Shown here: piece by piece, positions 7,942-17,255 of the stretch | Layout of the letters: each line of letters opens with the position of its first letter | Numbering within the stretch: the first letter of the stretch is position 1 | NCBI RefSeq assembly: GCF_022698165.1 | Contig: NZ_JALDAY010000013.1 | Span: forward strand, 328,168-392,167 | DNA from: Streptomyces cylindrosporus | GTDB lineage: Bacteria; Actinomycetota; Actinomycetes; Streptomycetales; Streptomycetaceae | Direction of reading: 5' to 3' | DNA length: 64,000 nt | Program-made: the position numbers and the translations under genes | The notes under the pieces: generated by a model | Seen by the model: only the letters and a program-made list of their open reading frames with translations | Database searches by the model: none | What the model was told of the DNA's origin: nothing

Positions 7942-8066
7942 ATGCCGACGAGTACGGCTCGTAGTACCCAGTTCCTTCTGGAGCGCTTCTCCCCGAAGCA
8001 GATCCTGAGCATCAACGCGGCCAACCGGAGGATCAACCTCTGGGAGGGCGCGGTCTCCTCGGGTAA
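7942..8066 (+). pseudogene. phage terminase large subunit, N-terminal fragment
   Basis: ATG 7942 opens a frame reading STQFLLERFSPKQILSINAA then NRRINLWEGAVSSGK. NLWEGAVSSGK is the start of the Walker A region typical of phage large terminases. The frame is cut at this point by the IS end at 8066. No terminase or other phage sequence follows on the far side of the element, so the rest of the gene and the structural genes were lost. The fragment identifies everything to the left as a prophage or phage-derived element remnant. Confidence 0.75.
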
Positions 8067-8280
8067 GAAGCCGTATCTCAACCGATCATGGAACGTGCGG
8101 GTCGAACAGGTTTCCCGCCTGGGTGATCTTCCCGTTGTGCGCGCATGAAGACAGGGCCTCTCGGTAGCTCGGGGATGCGAATCTGACCGAGCAATGCCGG
8201 GAGGCCCTGTGTCGTTGTTGTACGCGTCCGAGCCCGTCCGGTTCAACTCGGCTGCACCATAGTGTGATTGCCTCGCGCAC

Positions 8281-9129
8281 GTGTACGGCAACGCGGCAGA
8301 TCATCCTGATCGGGTGCGCCGGTATCCGTCGGACATGACGGACGAGGAGTGGGCGGCCATCCGGCCGTTGCTGCCGGTGCCGGCCTGGATGCAGGGCAGG
8401 GGCGGGCAGCCCGAGGGCTGCTGCCACCGCCAGCTGCTGGACGCGATCCGCTACCTGGTCGCGGGTGGGATCTCCTGGCGGGCGATGCCCGCGGACTTCC
8501 CCGACTGGCCCCGGGTCTACGCCTTCTTCCGCCGGTGGCGCGAGCACGGGCTGCTCGCCGAGTTCCACGACCGGCTGCGCGGGAGGGTCCGTGAACGCGA
8601 GGGCCGTGAGGCCGAGCCCACGGTGGGGATCATCGACGCGCAGTCGGTGAAGGCCGCGGCCTCGGTGCCGGCCGCCTCACGCGGCTACGACGGCGGGAAG
8701 AAGGTGGGCGGCCGTAAGCGGCACATTGTGACCGACTGCCTCGGCCTGCTGCTGGTCGTCGCGGTGACCGCCGCGAAGATCGGTGACCGCGACGCCGCGA
8801 CGGGCCTGCTGCAGCGGCTGCGCCGTCTGCACGGCGACATCACTCTCGTGTGGGCCGACGGCGGCTACACCGGCTTGCTCGTCGACTGGTGCCGTCAGAA
8901 ACTCGCGCTGACCCTGGAGATCGTCAAGCGCACCGACGACATGACAGGGTTCGTGGTGCTGCCCAGGCGGTGGGTGGCAGAGCGCACGTTCGCGTGGCTG
9001 ATGCATTCGCGTCGGCTGGCCCGGGACTACGAGACGTTGCCGGCCAGCAGCGAGGCGATGATCCAGTGGTCGATGATCACGCGGATGAGCCGGCGTCTGG
9101 CACGGCCACGGGCCGCCGGCCGGCGCTGA
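8281..9129 (+). CDS. IS5-family DDE transposase
   Basis: A 282-residue protein from GTG 8281. The N-terminal DUF4096-like part (RRYPSDMTDEEWAAIRPLLP, GGISWRAMPADFPDW) is followed by the DDE domain: first Asp in GIIDAQSVKAA, second Asp in VWADGGYTG, and Glu in WVAERTFAWLMHSRRL with the usual R/K spacing. All catalytic positions are present and the frame is intact, so the enzyme could be active. It lies inside the 19-bp repeats. Confidence 0.9.
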   Translation: MYGNAADHPDRVRRYPSDMTDEEWAAIRPLLPVPAWMQGRGGQPEGCCHRQLLDAIRYLVAGGISWRAMPADFPDWPRVYAFFRRWREHGLLAEFHDRLRGRVREREGREAEPTVGIIDAQSVKAAASVPAASRGYDGGKKVGGRKRHIVTDCLGLLLVVAVTAAKIGDRDAATGLLQRLRRLHGDITLVWADGGYTGLLVDWCRQKLALTLEIVKRTDDMTGFVVLPRRWVAERTFAWLMHSRRLARDYETLPASSEAMIQWSMITRMSRRLARPRAAGRR

Positions 9130-9604
9130 ATGCCCCCGACGTCTCCAGGAGGAGCCACCCGCGCTCCGCCAGACGCCGGGCCTTCGAGCGCACCCCCTCG
9201 ACCTTCGCCGACGTTGTCTCCAACCCCAGCAAAGCCGTGATCTCCCTGGCCTTCAGCGGCCCCTGGCCCGCGGGCTGCCGCTCCTCCAGCACGCCCAGAA
9301 TCCGCTGGTAGTCCGGCGCCAGCACCGTCACCGGCAGTCCTTCGCGCCAAGGCGGCACGACCGAGCCCGGCACCGGCGCGGGCGAGGACACGGTTTCCGC
9401 CTCCGCCCCGGTCACGGCGGTGGTCTCGGCAGCCGAGGCCGCCAGGGCCTCGACCAGCTCCTCCCGCGCGATCACCCGCCGGTCCAGCTCGATCTCCGCG
9501 GCCTCCAACACCCCAGCCAGCCGCGCGACTTCCTCCCGCAGTCCTTCCACCCGCACCCGGGCCGCTGTCTCCCGCTCCTCCAGCATTCCCAGCACCGACG
9601 CCAT
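9077..9604 (-). CDS. coiled-coil/winged-helix-like passenger protein of the IS
   Basis: A 175-residue protein from ATG 9604. Residues 1-50 form a heptad-rich coiled coil (MLEERETAARVRVEGLREEV, ARLAGVLEAAEIELDRRV). After a proline-rich linker comes a helical C-terminal domain (PLKAREITALLGLETTSAKV, EGVRSKARRLAERGWLLLE) resembling a winged helix. The gene runs opposite to the transposase, overlaps its 3' end by 53 bases and lies within the inverted repeats, so it moves with the element. Similar proteins recur beside Streptomyces insertion sequences as far as I recall. The role is unknown; regulation of transposition or of target DNA is possible. Confidence 0.7.
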   Translation of the reverse strand: MASVLGMLEERETAARVRVEGLREEVARLAGVLEAAEIELDRRVIAREELVEALAASAAETTAVTGAEAETVSSPAPVPGSVVPPWREGLPVTVLAPDYQRILGVLEERQPAGQGPLKAREITALLGLETTSAKVEGVRSKARRLAERGWLLLETSGAFSAGRRPVAVPDAGSSA

Positions 9605-9724
9605 CGCGCACCCCTCGATCACAGAGCCGAAACAAGACGCCGCATGCCTCCCTCACTCCGAGCTAGACCATGCCTGACCAGCGGAAATCAAGCGATCATG
9701 TTCGGTTGAGATACGGCTTCTCAG

Positions 9725-10981
9725 TCAGCGGCGGAGATCCATCCCAAACTGGTGGAGAAGGCCGCTGGCGAGTTCGAAGGCGCACTCGCGCAGGGCTTCG
9801 TCGTCAGCGTTGGGGGCCAGTTCACTGGAGGAAGGCAGCAGTCGCTTCGGGCGGCGTGTCTCCTCGACGACTTCCATCCGGCCGAAGTCGTAGTCGAACG
9901 GGAGAAGGCGTCGATCGGTGCTGGTTGTTGCCACCGTAGCAGTGATCTCGACAGCAGTGTCTGGGGCACGGTGCAGGCGATGGGTGTCCGCCAGGGTGAC
10001 AGCTTCCTGGGTGACGGTGCGCAGGACCAGGGTGTCGACCGCGGTGTCGTCGCCAGCGGCCAAGTGGGTGCTCACGTCGACGCAGACGACGACGGAGCCG
10101 TCGTGGTGCAGCTCGACCAGGGCGCCACGGCCGCGGGTGTGGCGGTCCGGGACGAGAAAGTTGCTACCGATCCAACGACGCAGTCCGACACGCACATCGT
10201 CGGCCAGGCGGTTGGAGAGGACCGCGGGCCTGGGACCTGCGATCCGAGCAGCCGAGACGATGGCCTGCTGAAAAACCTCAGCAGCCTCACTCCTGGTCGG
10301 CGCCGGCACCAGATGGGGGACCGGCCGAGTGAGCAGGGTGGCGACGATCAGTCACGCGTGGAAGTCCTCGGATTCACTCAGGACGACGTCGGTCACCTCT
10401 GCGAGGCGATCCTTGAGGAGCGCGTCTGCCGTGGCCCTGCGTGCGAAGCGTTCCTGGTAGGCGCGAGCGACCTGGTGCTCGGTCATGTAGAAGGTGTCGT
10501 CGTTGATTCGGTAGGGGGCGTTGAAGGTGACCCGGTCCTTGTCCCTCTGCTCCCAACCGTACTGAAAGTGTGGTGCCAGCTCGCTGGGCGGGACGTCGAC
10601 GACCAGCAGGTCCGGACCGCTGCCGCCCGGCGCGCGCAGCTCGATGAAGTCGATACCAGAGATGTAGGGCTGGATGCCATTGTGTACGGCGCTGAGCATC
10701 TGCTTCTTGTCGGCTGCCACCAGGTCGACGCCGACCAGGTCGATCTGGTCGCTCACGCCATACACGAGCAACCCGCCCCGGGTGTTCGCCATGGCGGCGA
10801 CGTCCTTGGCGAACTCGTTCCAGATACCCGGCTTCGGCGCGAAGTTCGGCGACACCTCTTTCCAGTCGAGGTCGTCGCTCTCGGCGAGCTTGTCCGCTAC
10901 GGCGGTGGTGACCATGTCGTACGTGAGAGCGCCGGGACGGTGACCGAGGTGCTCGTGCAGCCGAGTCCATGAACGTGCCAT
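9725..10981 (-). pseudogene. AlbA_2 (Schlafen-type) DNA-binding protein gene with one in-frame stop
   Basis: The 5' part (10981-10352) encodes an AlbA_2 domain: DLDWKE, NEFAKDVAAMANTRGGLLVY, GVSD and LLVVDVPPSE. Proteins with this domain are putative nucleic-acid or nucleotide-binding regulators, often near defence genes. A TGA at 10354-10352 interrupts the frame, which then continues without shift for another 208 codons (LIVATLLTRPVPHLVPAPTR ... to 9725). The second part is a beta-rich domain of unknown type. A Trp codon TGG to TGA change is the simplest explanation, so the original protein was about 418 residues. The 3' end lies four bases from the IS end. Confidence 0.7.
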
Positions 10982-11121
10982 TGGGCTACCCTAAGTGAGC
11001 CCGGCCTCACGTACGCCAGCCATTGCCTCGAGTGCAAGCCCAGGAAGGTCGGTGTCGAAGGGCGACCGGCCGCAGCGATCATCTGAGGGGTGTCAATCGT
11101 CTGCCGACGCTACGGACACTT

Positions 11122-13863
11122 TCACGGATGCATTCGAATCTGTGCTAGGTCGTTCTGCGTGGTGAGGGTGTCTGGATGGTCGGGCCCCAGTATGTGCTCT
11201 TGCCTGGCCAGCAGTCGCTCGTAGGCGCTGACTGCTCCGTCTATGTCCCTTGCTTCTCCTCGGAAGTAGGCAACATCTTGCAGAATACCGAGGACTTCGG
11301 GGTGGTCGGGTCCGATTGCGCGTTCCCAGTCGGCGAGTAGTTCAGCACACGCGTCGGCTGCGCCAACCGCATCCCCGTCCGTGCCACGCCAGTAGGCGAG
11401 CTCATGGCGAACGATGAGGGTCTCGTAGTGATCTGGGCCAAGCGCCCGGCGGCAGTCGGACAGTAGCTTGGCGAACGCCTCGGCCGCACCTGCCGCATCT
11501 CCAACTTCCCCAAGTGATACGGCCATCTCTCGGCGCGTGATGATGGTGTCGTTGTGGTCTGGGCCGAGTACCCGCAGGCAGTCGGGCATCAGTTCCGCAA
11601 GTGCGGCGGCCGCGCCGACCGCATCCCCGGCCTCCCTTCGAAATCGGGCGAGCAGTCGGCGCGTGATGAGTGTGTTGATGTCGTCCGGACCGAGTACCCG
11701 CAGGCAGTCGGGCAGCAGATCGGCGAGCATCGCGGCCGCCCCCGCCGCATCGCCATCCACGCCCCGCCAGCGGGCGACTTCCCGCCGCGTGGCGAGGGTG
11801 TCGGAGTGGTCAGGGCCGAGCACACGGTCACGGTCGGCGAGCAGTTTGGCGAATGCGCCCGCCGCGCCAGCCGCATCTCCGGAAAACGCCTGCAATCGGG
11901 CCATCGTCCATCGCGTGGCGAGGGTGTCAGGGTGGTCGGGGCCGAGTACCCGTAAACAGTCGGACAGCAGATCAGCCAGGATGGCAGCCGCCCCCGCCAA
12001 GTCCCACATGACCCTCCGCCAGCGGGCGAGTTCGCGGCGCGTGGCGAGGGTGTCGGGGTGGTGAGGGCCGAGCACCCGCACCCGATCGGGCAGCAGATCG
12101 GCAAACGCCACGGCCGCCCCCGACCCATCCCCGGCACATCCCCGCCAGTAGCCGAGGCGCTCCCGGGCAGTGAGGGTGTCGGGGTGGTCGGGGCCCAGGT
12201 GGAAGGTGGTGGTGTCCACCAGGTGCCGGAAGTAGGCGGCGGCAGCGCTGACCTGGCCGCTGCCGCCGAGGCTTTCACCGAGAAGATAGAGCACCTCATG
12301 GGTGTCTTGCCCATACAAGGCGTCCTCGGCAATGGGGGTCAGGGCGACGGTGTTGACGCGCAGGGCCTGTGCGAGAGCGGTGTCGCGTTCAATGTCGGGC
12401 CAGGCGGCCAGGAGGGCGTCGGCGGCGGTGACGACGTACTCGTCGTGCTGGTCGGGGGTGAGGGAGTCGCGGGTGGCGCGCTGGGTGAGTTGGTGGACCC
12501 GGACGGCCTGGTGAGGAGTGTCCGGGGTGTGGACGATGAGGCTGAGCCGGTGCAGGGCCCGCAGGGCGTGCACCGCGTCCCGGGGGGAAACCGGCTCCGA
12601 TCCGCCGGGGACGTCCGGGCCGATTCGGGTGCGGTGTGCGGTGAGGTGGGCCAGGGCGGGGCGGCTGGTCAGCACGTCATGAGGGATGCCGTTGGCATCA
12701 AGCAGGGCGGCCAGGTGGAGCATGGGGCGGGCCAGGCCAGCGGGGCGGAGGGTATCGGCGCGTTCGATGGACAGGGACCAGGCAGCGGCGAGAGGGACGG
12801 CTTGCTCGTCGGGGAGCCGGTCGGGGGCGGTGTCGACTAGTCTTGTGGCGCGGTCGGCCAGCAGATCACGATAGGCGGCGGCGCCCAGGCCGGAGTCGAC
12901 GAGATAGGCGGCGGCTTGGGCGAGGGCCAGCGGCAGGTACCCGAGATCGAGGGCCAGGCCGGTGAGCTGGTCGGCGGGCTCGGAGCGACCGTGCGCGGCC
13001 AGGGACGCATTGAGGTGGGCGACAGCTTCGGCCTCGGTGAACAGGCCGACCTCGATGCGGCGGCGGCCGTCTCCGAACAGGGCGGAGTCGCGGCGGCGTG
13101 TGGTGACCAGGGTCCGGCCGTACGGGCTGGCGGGCGGCCACAGGCTGTACCGGGTGTCGGGGTCGTCGAGGTTGGCGATCAGGTCGTCGGGGTCGGCGAC
13201 GTCGTCCAGGACGACCAGCCACCGGCACGGCCGCTGTCCCGCCTTCGGGGCCAGCCAGGCCAGGAACTGCTTCGCGGCCTGCTCAGGGTTGTCAGGGTCG
13301 GCCCGGCACAGTTCGACGCCGGCCTGCGCGTATCCGGTCACCATGGGCGATTGGGCACTTGCGGCGACCCAGACAAGGACGTCCAGGCTACCGTCCTCCC
13401 ATGCGGCGCGGGCGTAGTCGGCGGCGAGCTGGGTCTTGCCCACCCCGCCCATGCCAGTCAGCACCTGGGACAGCACTGCGGTGCCCCCGCCCTCGACCGG
13501 CGCCCGCAACCGGTCTACCTCGGTGCGGTGCTGGAAGGACTGTGCTCGGGAAGGGATGACACCGATCTGGTGCGGCCAGGGGGCCGGCTCCTGGGGCACA
13601 CGCTGCTGCACCATGGTCAGCTTCTTGACGCTCACCTGGTGGATGTAGCCGGCGTTGGCGAGCCCGCCCCCGAAAGCGATGGCGTCCCCGGTCCCGGACA
13701 CCCGTACCGCACCGGGGGCCCCGTCGGTTCCTGGCACTGGTCCCTGATAGCCGGTCACCGTCGTGGCTCCGGAGGCGGCCGCAGCGTTGCCGGTGTCTGA
13801 CACCTCAACTGCTGCGTCGACGCCGTCCTTGGGGCATTGTTGTTTCTTGTTTCCTCTGCCCAC
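11122..13863 (-). CDS. NB-ARC/TPR protein (bacterial NLR-like) with N-terminal paired motifs
   Basis: A 913-residue protein. The N-terminus has two copies of a glycine-patterned motif, DTGNAAAASGATTVTGYQG (23-41) and GTGDAIAFGGGLANAGYIH (57-75). An NB-ARC NTPase follows: Walker A GMGGVGKT (137-144), Walker B WLVVLDDV (215-222) and an RTLVTTRRR sensor region. The C-terminal ~390 residues hold nine 42-residue TPR-like repeats marked by LGPDHPDTL. This is the sensor-NTPase-scaffold layout of bacterial NLR proteins. It starts at GTG 13863, 41 bases after the stop of a small 2-TM gene that carries the same motif twice, so the two probably form one operon. An intracellular sensor that recruits the membrane partner is the likely model, by inference. 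Confidence 0.85.
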   Translation of the reverse strand: MGRGNKKQQCPKDGVDAAVEVSDTGNAAAASGATTVTGYQGPVPGTDGAPGAVRVSGTGDAIAFGGGLANAGYIHQVSVKKLTMVQQRVPQEPAPWPHQIGVIPSRAQSFQHRTEVDRLRAPVEGGGTAVLSQVLTGMGGVGKTQLAADYARAAWEDGSLDVLVWVAASAQSPMVTGYAQAGVELCRADPDNPEQAAKQFLAWLAPKAGQRPCRWLVVLDDVADPDDLIANLDDPDTRYSLWPPASPYGRTLVTTRRRDSALFGDGRRRIEVGLFTEAEAVAHLNASLAAHGRSEPADQLTGLALDLGYLPLALAQAAAYLVDSGLGAAAYRDLLADRATRLVDTAPDRLPDEQAVPLAAAWSLSIERADTLRPAGLARPMLHLAALLDANGIPHDVLTSRPALAHLTAHRTRIGPDVPGGSEPVSPRDAVHALRALHRLSLIVHTPDTPHQAVRVHQLTQRATRDSLTPDQHDEYVVTAADALLAAWPDIERDTALAQALRVNTVALTPIAEDALYGQDTHEVLYLLGESLGGSGQVSAAAAYFRHLVDTTTFHLGPDHPDTLTARERLGYWRGCAGDGSGAAVAFADLLPDRVRVLGPHHPDTLATRRELARWRRVMWDLAGAAAILADLLSDCLRVLGPDHPDTLATRWTMARLQAFSGDAAGAAGAFAKLLADRDRVLGPDHSDTLATRREVARWRGVDGDAAGAAAMLADLLPDCLRVLGPDDINTLITRRLLARFRREAGDAVGAAAALAELMPDCLRVLGPDHNDTIITRREMAVSLGEVGDAAGAAEAFAKLLSDCRRALGPDHYETLIVRHELAYWRGTDGDAVGAADACAELLADWERAIGPDHPEVLGILQDVAYFRGEARDIDGAVSAYERLLARQEHILGPDHPDTLTTQNDLAQIRMHP

Positions 13864-13904
13864 GCGACCGTTCCCTTCTCGCCTGCGTTCTGCGTGGCGA
13901 CCGG

Positions 13905-14255
13905 TCAGCTGTAATCGATGCCGGTGATGGCCTTCCCGTCACTTTCGGCGGTGGCGTTGCCGGTCCTCTCCGCCCTCGCCGACCCGCTTCCTTGGCCCTG
14001 TGGGCGCTTGATACCCGCCACAGCGGTGCCCCCGCTGCTCGCGTGTGCCTGTCCGGTGCGGACGGCCGCATCGTCCTCCCGGGTTTCCGGATGTTGGAAC
14101 AGCGCCCAGATAAAGGCTGCGATGCCGACAGCGGCCTGTACCGAAGCCCCGGTCAGTTGCCCCGCATCGGGGCTGTCCAGCAGCCAGATCAACGGCGTGG
14201 AGAAAATCCCCGCCGCCGCCAGCACGAGGATCGTGATCTTCCACCTCTGTGGCAT
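13905..14255 (-). CDS. 2-TM protein with two C-terminal amyloid-like motifs; likely NLR partner
   Basis: A 116-residue protein from ATG 14255, preceded by a GGGGAGAG ribosome site. Two membrane helices are clear (about residues 6-26 and 37-54). The cytoplasmic tail has two copies of a motif: RTGQAHASSGGTAVAGIKR (66-84) and RTGNATAESDGKAITGIDY (97-115). These align with the two N-terminal motifs of the downstream NB-ARC protein (shared pattern TG.A.A..G..A..G). Matching motifs in an NLR and an adjacent small effector are the hallmark of bacterial amyloid signalling sequences. A pore-forming or membrane-disrupting effector seeded by the NLR is the best inference; no activity is shown by sequence alone. 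Confidence 0.7.
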   Translation of the reverse strand: MPQRWKITILVLAAAGIFSTPLIWLLDSPDAGQLTGASVQAAVGIAAFIWALFQHPETREDDAAVRTGQAHASSGGTAVAGIKRPQGQGSGSARAERTGNATAESDGKAITGIDYS

Positions 14256-14615
14256 GCCTGCTCTCCCCTCGTCGCGACACGCGCCCGCTGCCGAGCTGAC
14301 GGTCCGTCACTCTGTCTTGTCCCGGACGTTTCCTCTCAGACAGGAACGCATCCCCGTAGGGCCGTGGTTCCGCCTCGATCCGGTCCTCTCAGCTCTACGT
14401 GGGCCCTCCGTCGGCTGCGATGGGTTTCCTGTGGGAGTAGAGTCACGGCAGTTGAGGGGCCATACTGTTGGTTCCCTGGGGAGGCTCCCTGGAACCGCGC
14501 TCGTCCGGACACGATTAGCCACCAGATTCACCCTTCATGATGCGTGGATGCACATTCCTGGGACGCACCTGCCGTTCGGCTGATAGGGGAATGGCCGTTT
14601 CGGATCCCCGTCGTG
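14256..14615. other. intergenic region upstream of the NLR operon
   Basis: About 360 bases without a convincing gene. It must contain the promoter of the 2-TM/NLR operon. I see no clear hairpin, repeat or coding remnant; the short frames across it have poor codon use. Confidence 0.4.
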
Positions 14616-14786
14616 TCAGGAGCGCCCCAGTACGCGGGTGAGGCCGGCTACGAGTGTGGTGGCGAGTATCCAGCCCAAGGCGAAGAGGACATAGGCGAAC
14701 CACTGCAGTCCGCTCGCCGATAGGAACGCCTTCTCCTGGCCGAAGTCAATGATGGGCAGCAGTAGGTCGACTGTGTAGACGGGTTC
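14616..14786 (-). pseudogene. C-terminal fragment of a membrane protein
   Basis: About 56 codons encode YTVDLLLPIIDFGQEKAFLS and a long transmembrane helix (WFAYVLFALGWILATTLVAG) ending in LTRVLGRS. This is the C-terminal signature of a larger Streptomyces membrane protein family (often annotated as membrane-associated oxidoreductase); the rest of the gene is absent. It is a truncated remnant next to the decayed WD40 gene. Confidence 0.5.
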
Positions 14787-14849
14787 GAGGCGGCCTACTA
14801 CCGTTCGTTGGCCACCGCGAACGCGGCCTGAAGCACACAAGATCGGCCG

Positions 14850-16603
14850 CTACGAAACTCGGGGCAGCTCAGCTCTCCGGCCGCGAGGAGAGTTGGGGCA
14901 GGGTGGCCGATAGTTGGTGCCGGGTAGGTAGCGCCGCCACTCGGCGCGGGTGATCGTGCGGCGGGCCAGGACGCAGGCCCGGGCGGTGGCCGCAGGTACG
15001 GTGGTTTCCCAGATCTGGGCGGTGCGGTCGGCGCTGCCGCTGATCACCCGGGGGCCGTCGGTGGTGAAGGCGACCGACTGGGTTGCGCCGGTGTCTCCGG
15101 TGAGCGTGGCCAGTTGGGCGGGGTGCCTCGGGTCGGCGACGTTCCAGAGGCGTACGGTGCGGTCGTAGCTGCCCGTGGCAAGGGTCTGGCCGTCCGGGCT
15201 GAACGCCGTGTCGGTGACGACGTCGGCATACCCCCTGAGGATTCCGGAAAGGGCGGGAAGCTGTGGGTCGGCGACGTTCCACAGGCGTACGGTGCGGTCG
15301 TCGCTGCCGGAGGCGAGCGTGCGGCCGTCCGGGCTGAAGACGACCGGCTTGACGTTGAGGGTGTGCCCGGTGAGGGTGGCCGGGTGGTGGGGCTCGCTGA
15401 CGTCCCACAGCCGCACTGTGTGGTCGTAGCTTCCGGTGGCCACGGTCTTCCCGTCCGGGCTGAAGACGACTGAAAAGATGGCCTGTGTGTCCGTGCAGGG
15501 CGAGTCCGTACGGGCTCGGTCGGCGGGGATGGGTGACGTCCCATGGCCGTAGCGTGCCGTCCGAGCTGCCGCTGGCCAGAGCGGTGCCGTCGTCGCTGAG
15601 GGCGACGACGGCACTGCCTGCGGCTTGGGCGGTGAACGTGGACAGGACCGCCGGGTGGTACGGGTCGGTGATGTCCCAGAGGCGGACGGTGCCGTCGTAG
15701 CTGCTGGTGACCAGGGTGCGTCCGTGCGGTCCCGGTGCCACGCTATTGAGTCCGGCGGCGCTGTCGGCGAGGGTGGTCGCCGTGGCGCTGAGCAGTCCGT
15801 CGCGGGTGATGGGGCCGGGAGCGAGACGGTAGGCGGCGAGGCTCAGCTGTGCGGCGAGTGACGGGTTGTCCCGGCGCAGCGCCGCCGCTGTTCGGCGACC
15901 CGTTGGGCGAGGATGACGTCGCGTTGGTGTCTGGCGGTGTTCTGGGCGTGCACGGCGTAACCGAAGGCTGTTCCAGCAGCGAGCAGGAGGACGACGAGGA
16001 GGGCTGCGAGCTGACGCACGCGCCGTAGCCGGCGGCGTACGAGGGCTGCTTCGGTGCTCTCGGCAGAGGTGCTCGCATCCAGGAAGTCGCGCTCGCGGCG
16101 GGTGAGAAGCGAGGGAGGGAGTTCCTGCGCGGCGACGAGGGGGCACCGCGATAGAGCGCGCCGGGGTCACGGTCGAGGGACTCCCAGATGTCGGTGGCCT
16201 CGGTGAGGCGACGGTGGGTCAGGAGCCTGTCGCGGTCCTCCGTAAGCCACTGGGTCAGGCGGGACCAGCAGCGGATCAGCGCTTCGTGGGCGATCTCCAC
16301 CCGGTTGTCGTCGAGGGTAAGGAGGCGGGCGCGGGCGGCCTCTTCGAGGACGAGGGCGGTGTCGGCGGTGTCGTCGAGTTCGTCGCGGGTCAGCCGGCGT
16401 TTGGTGTCCTCGCCGCCCAGCGCAACCCACAGCGGCTCCGGCGCTGGCACCTCCAGGACCTCCGGCGCCGTGGCGAGCGAGGCGTCCGCGATGTCCTGAT
16501 CGGCAACCGGGCTGAAGACCTCCAGGAACACCTCCTCCGACGCCTCGCTCGCCGCTTCCGCAGCCGCGTCCTGGACGTCGCGGGCAGGGGTGATCTCGTT
16601 CAT
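14850..16603 (-). pseudogene. nSTAND-type NTPase/WD40 repeat protein, truncated and frameshifted
   Basis: Starting at ATG 16603, a short unusual N-terminus leads directly into the end of an nSTAND NTPase module (TKRRLTRDELDDTADTALVL, VEIAHEALIRCWSRLTQWL, LYRGA). A frame change near 16125 (C run) continues as VAAQELPPSLLTRRERDFLD, another near 15890 gives LRRDNPSLAAQLSLAAYRL and the first WD40 blades, and a third near 15495 restores FSVVFSPDGKTVATGS. Six WD-type blades with TVRLWDV/TVRLWNV signatures are visible. The Walker A region and any effector domain are missing. The gene is clearly broken; intact relatives are sensor NTPases with WD40 scaffolds. Confidence 0.75.
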
Positions 16604-16895
16604 GGCATGCCTCCATGCAGGTAAAGGGGAAGGTGGAAGCGGGGCTTGGACCGGATTCCGGCCGCCGCTGCCCTCACGGTGCCCCGCCGACGTGGCCCAG
16701 CGCACCTGTTTCCCGCCCCACTCCCGCCCCGCCCCGAGAGGAAACAGGTCCTGACCAGCACAAACAGTGACGTCCGTGCCGTGCTCGGTGGGGCCGGCCG
16801 GTGCAGGACCGGCCGCCGGCGCACGCGCCGGGCGATGTGCTCATCCGCATCGGCGGTGAGGCTCGTTGTCAGTGCTGGTCGATACGGTCCCGCTC

Positions 16896-17255
16896 ATGAC
16901 GTCGACTCCGCAATCCAACTCTGTACGGTGGCTGCTGGAGGTCACTGCTGCCGCGGCTCCCGCCGACCCGGCCGCCTTCGAACAGCAGCGGCAACTGTTG
17001 CGTTCCGTCGCCCAGTTCGACCGGGCCTCGCGGACGTGGTGGAGGTGTCTCGGCACTCTCGATGCCCGGGCGCTCGAGGTCCTGCAGTGCCTGTATGAGG
17101 CCGCCCGCCGGTTCGGGACCGAGGTGGGGATTCGGGCGGTGGCTGCTCCGGCGGGCTGGAGCGGGGACTGCTTCTGTGACGCCGGCGAGCTGGCGGCCTT
17201 CGCCCTGGCCCAGGCCGACGCCGGGCGTCCTTTGGGGCAGCTCCACCTCTCCTGA
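16896..17255 (+). CDS. hypothetical protein, 119 aa
   Basis: ATG 16896 to 17255 with Streptomyces-like codon use. The product is a helical protein (SVRWLLEVTAAAAPADPAAF; ALEVLQCLYEAARRFG) with a WSGDCFCDAGELAAFALAQA segment near the C-terminus. No signal peptide or membrane helix is present. I do not recognise the family. It stands alone between the decayed WD40 gene and a secreted lipoprotein gene. Confidence 0.5.
   Translation: MTSTPQSNSVRWLLEVTAAAAPADPAAFEQQRQLLRSVAQFDRASRTWWRCLGTLDARALEVLQCLYEAARRFGTEVGIRAVAAPAGWSGDCFCDAGELAAFALAQADAGRPLGQLHLS

Larger units (their letters stand above)
8066..9721 (+). mobile_element. IS5-family element with passenger gene, 19-bp terminal repeats
   Basis: Left end AGAAGCCGTATCTCAACCG (8066-8084) and right end its exact complement (9703-9721) enclose 1656 bp containing a rightward transposase and a leftward coiled-coil gene that overlap at their 3' ends. 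The flanking triplets are TAA on the left and TCA on the right, so no matching target duplication is seen. The left flank is phage terminase and the right flank an unrelated AlbA_2 gene. This suggests that a deletion next to the element, or recombination between two copies, removed the rest of the phage. Confidence 0.8.

Noticed and set aside
9752..10972. Rightward 406-codon frame opposite the AlbA_2 gene
   Set aside because: Although uninterrupted, it has no recognisable domain, while the broken leftward gene has clear AlbA_2 motifs.
11468..13800. Rightward frames opposite the NB-ARC/TPR gene
   Set aside because: They mirror the 42-residue TPR periodicity of the real gene and have no independent features.
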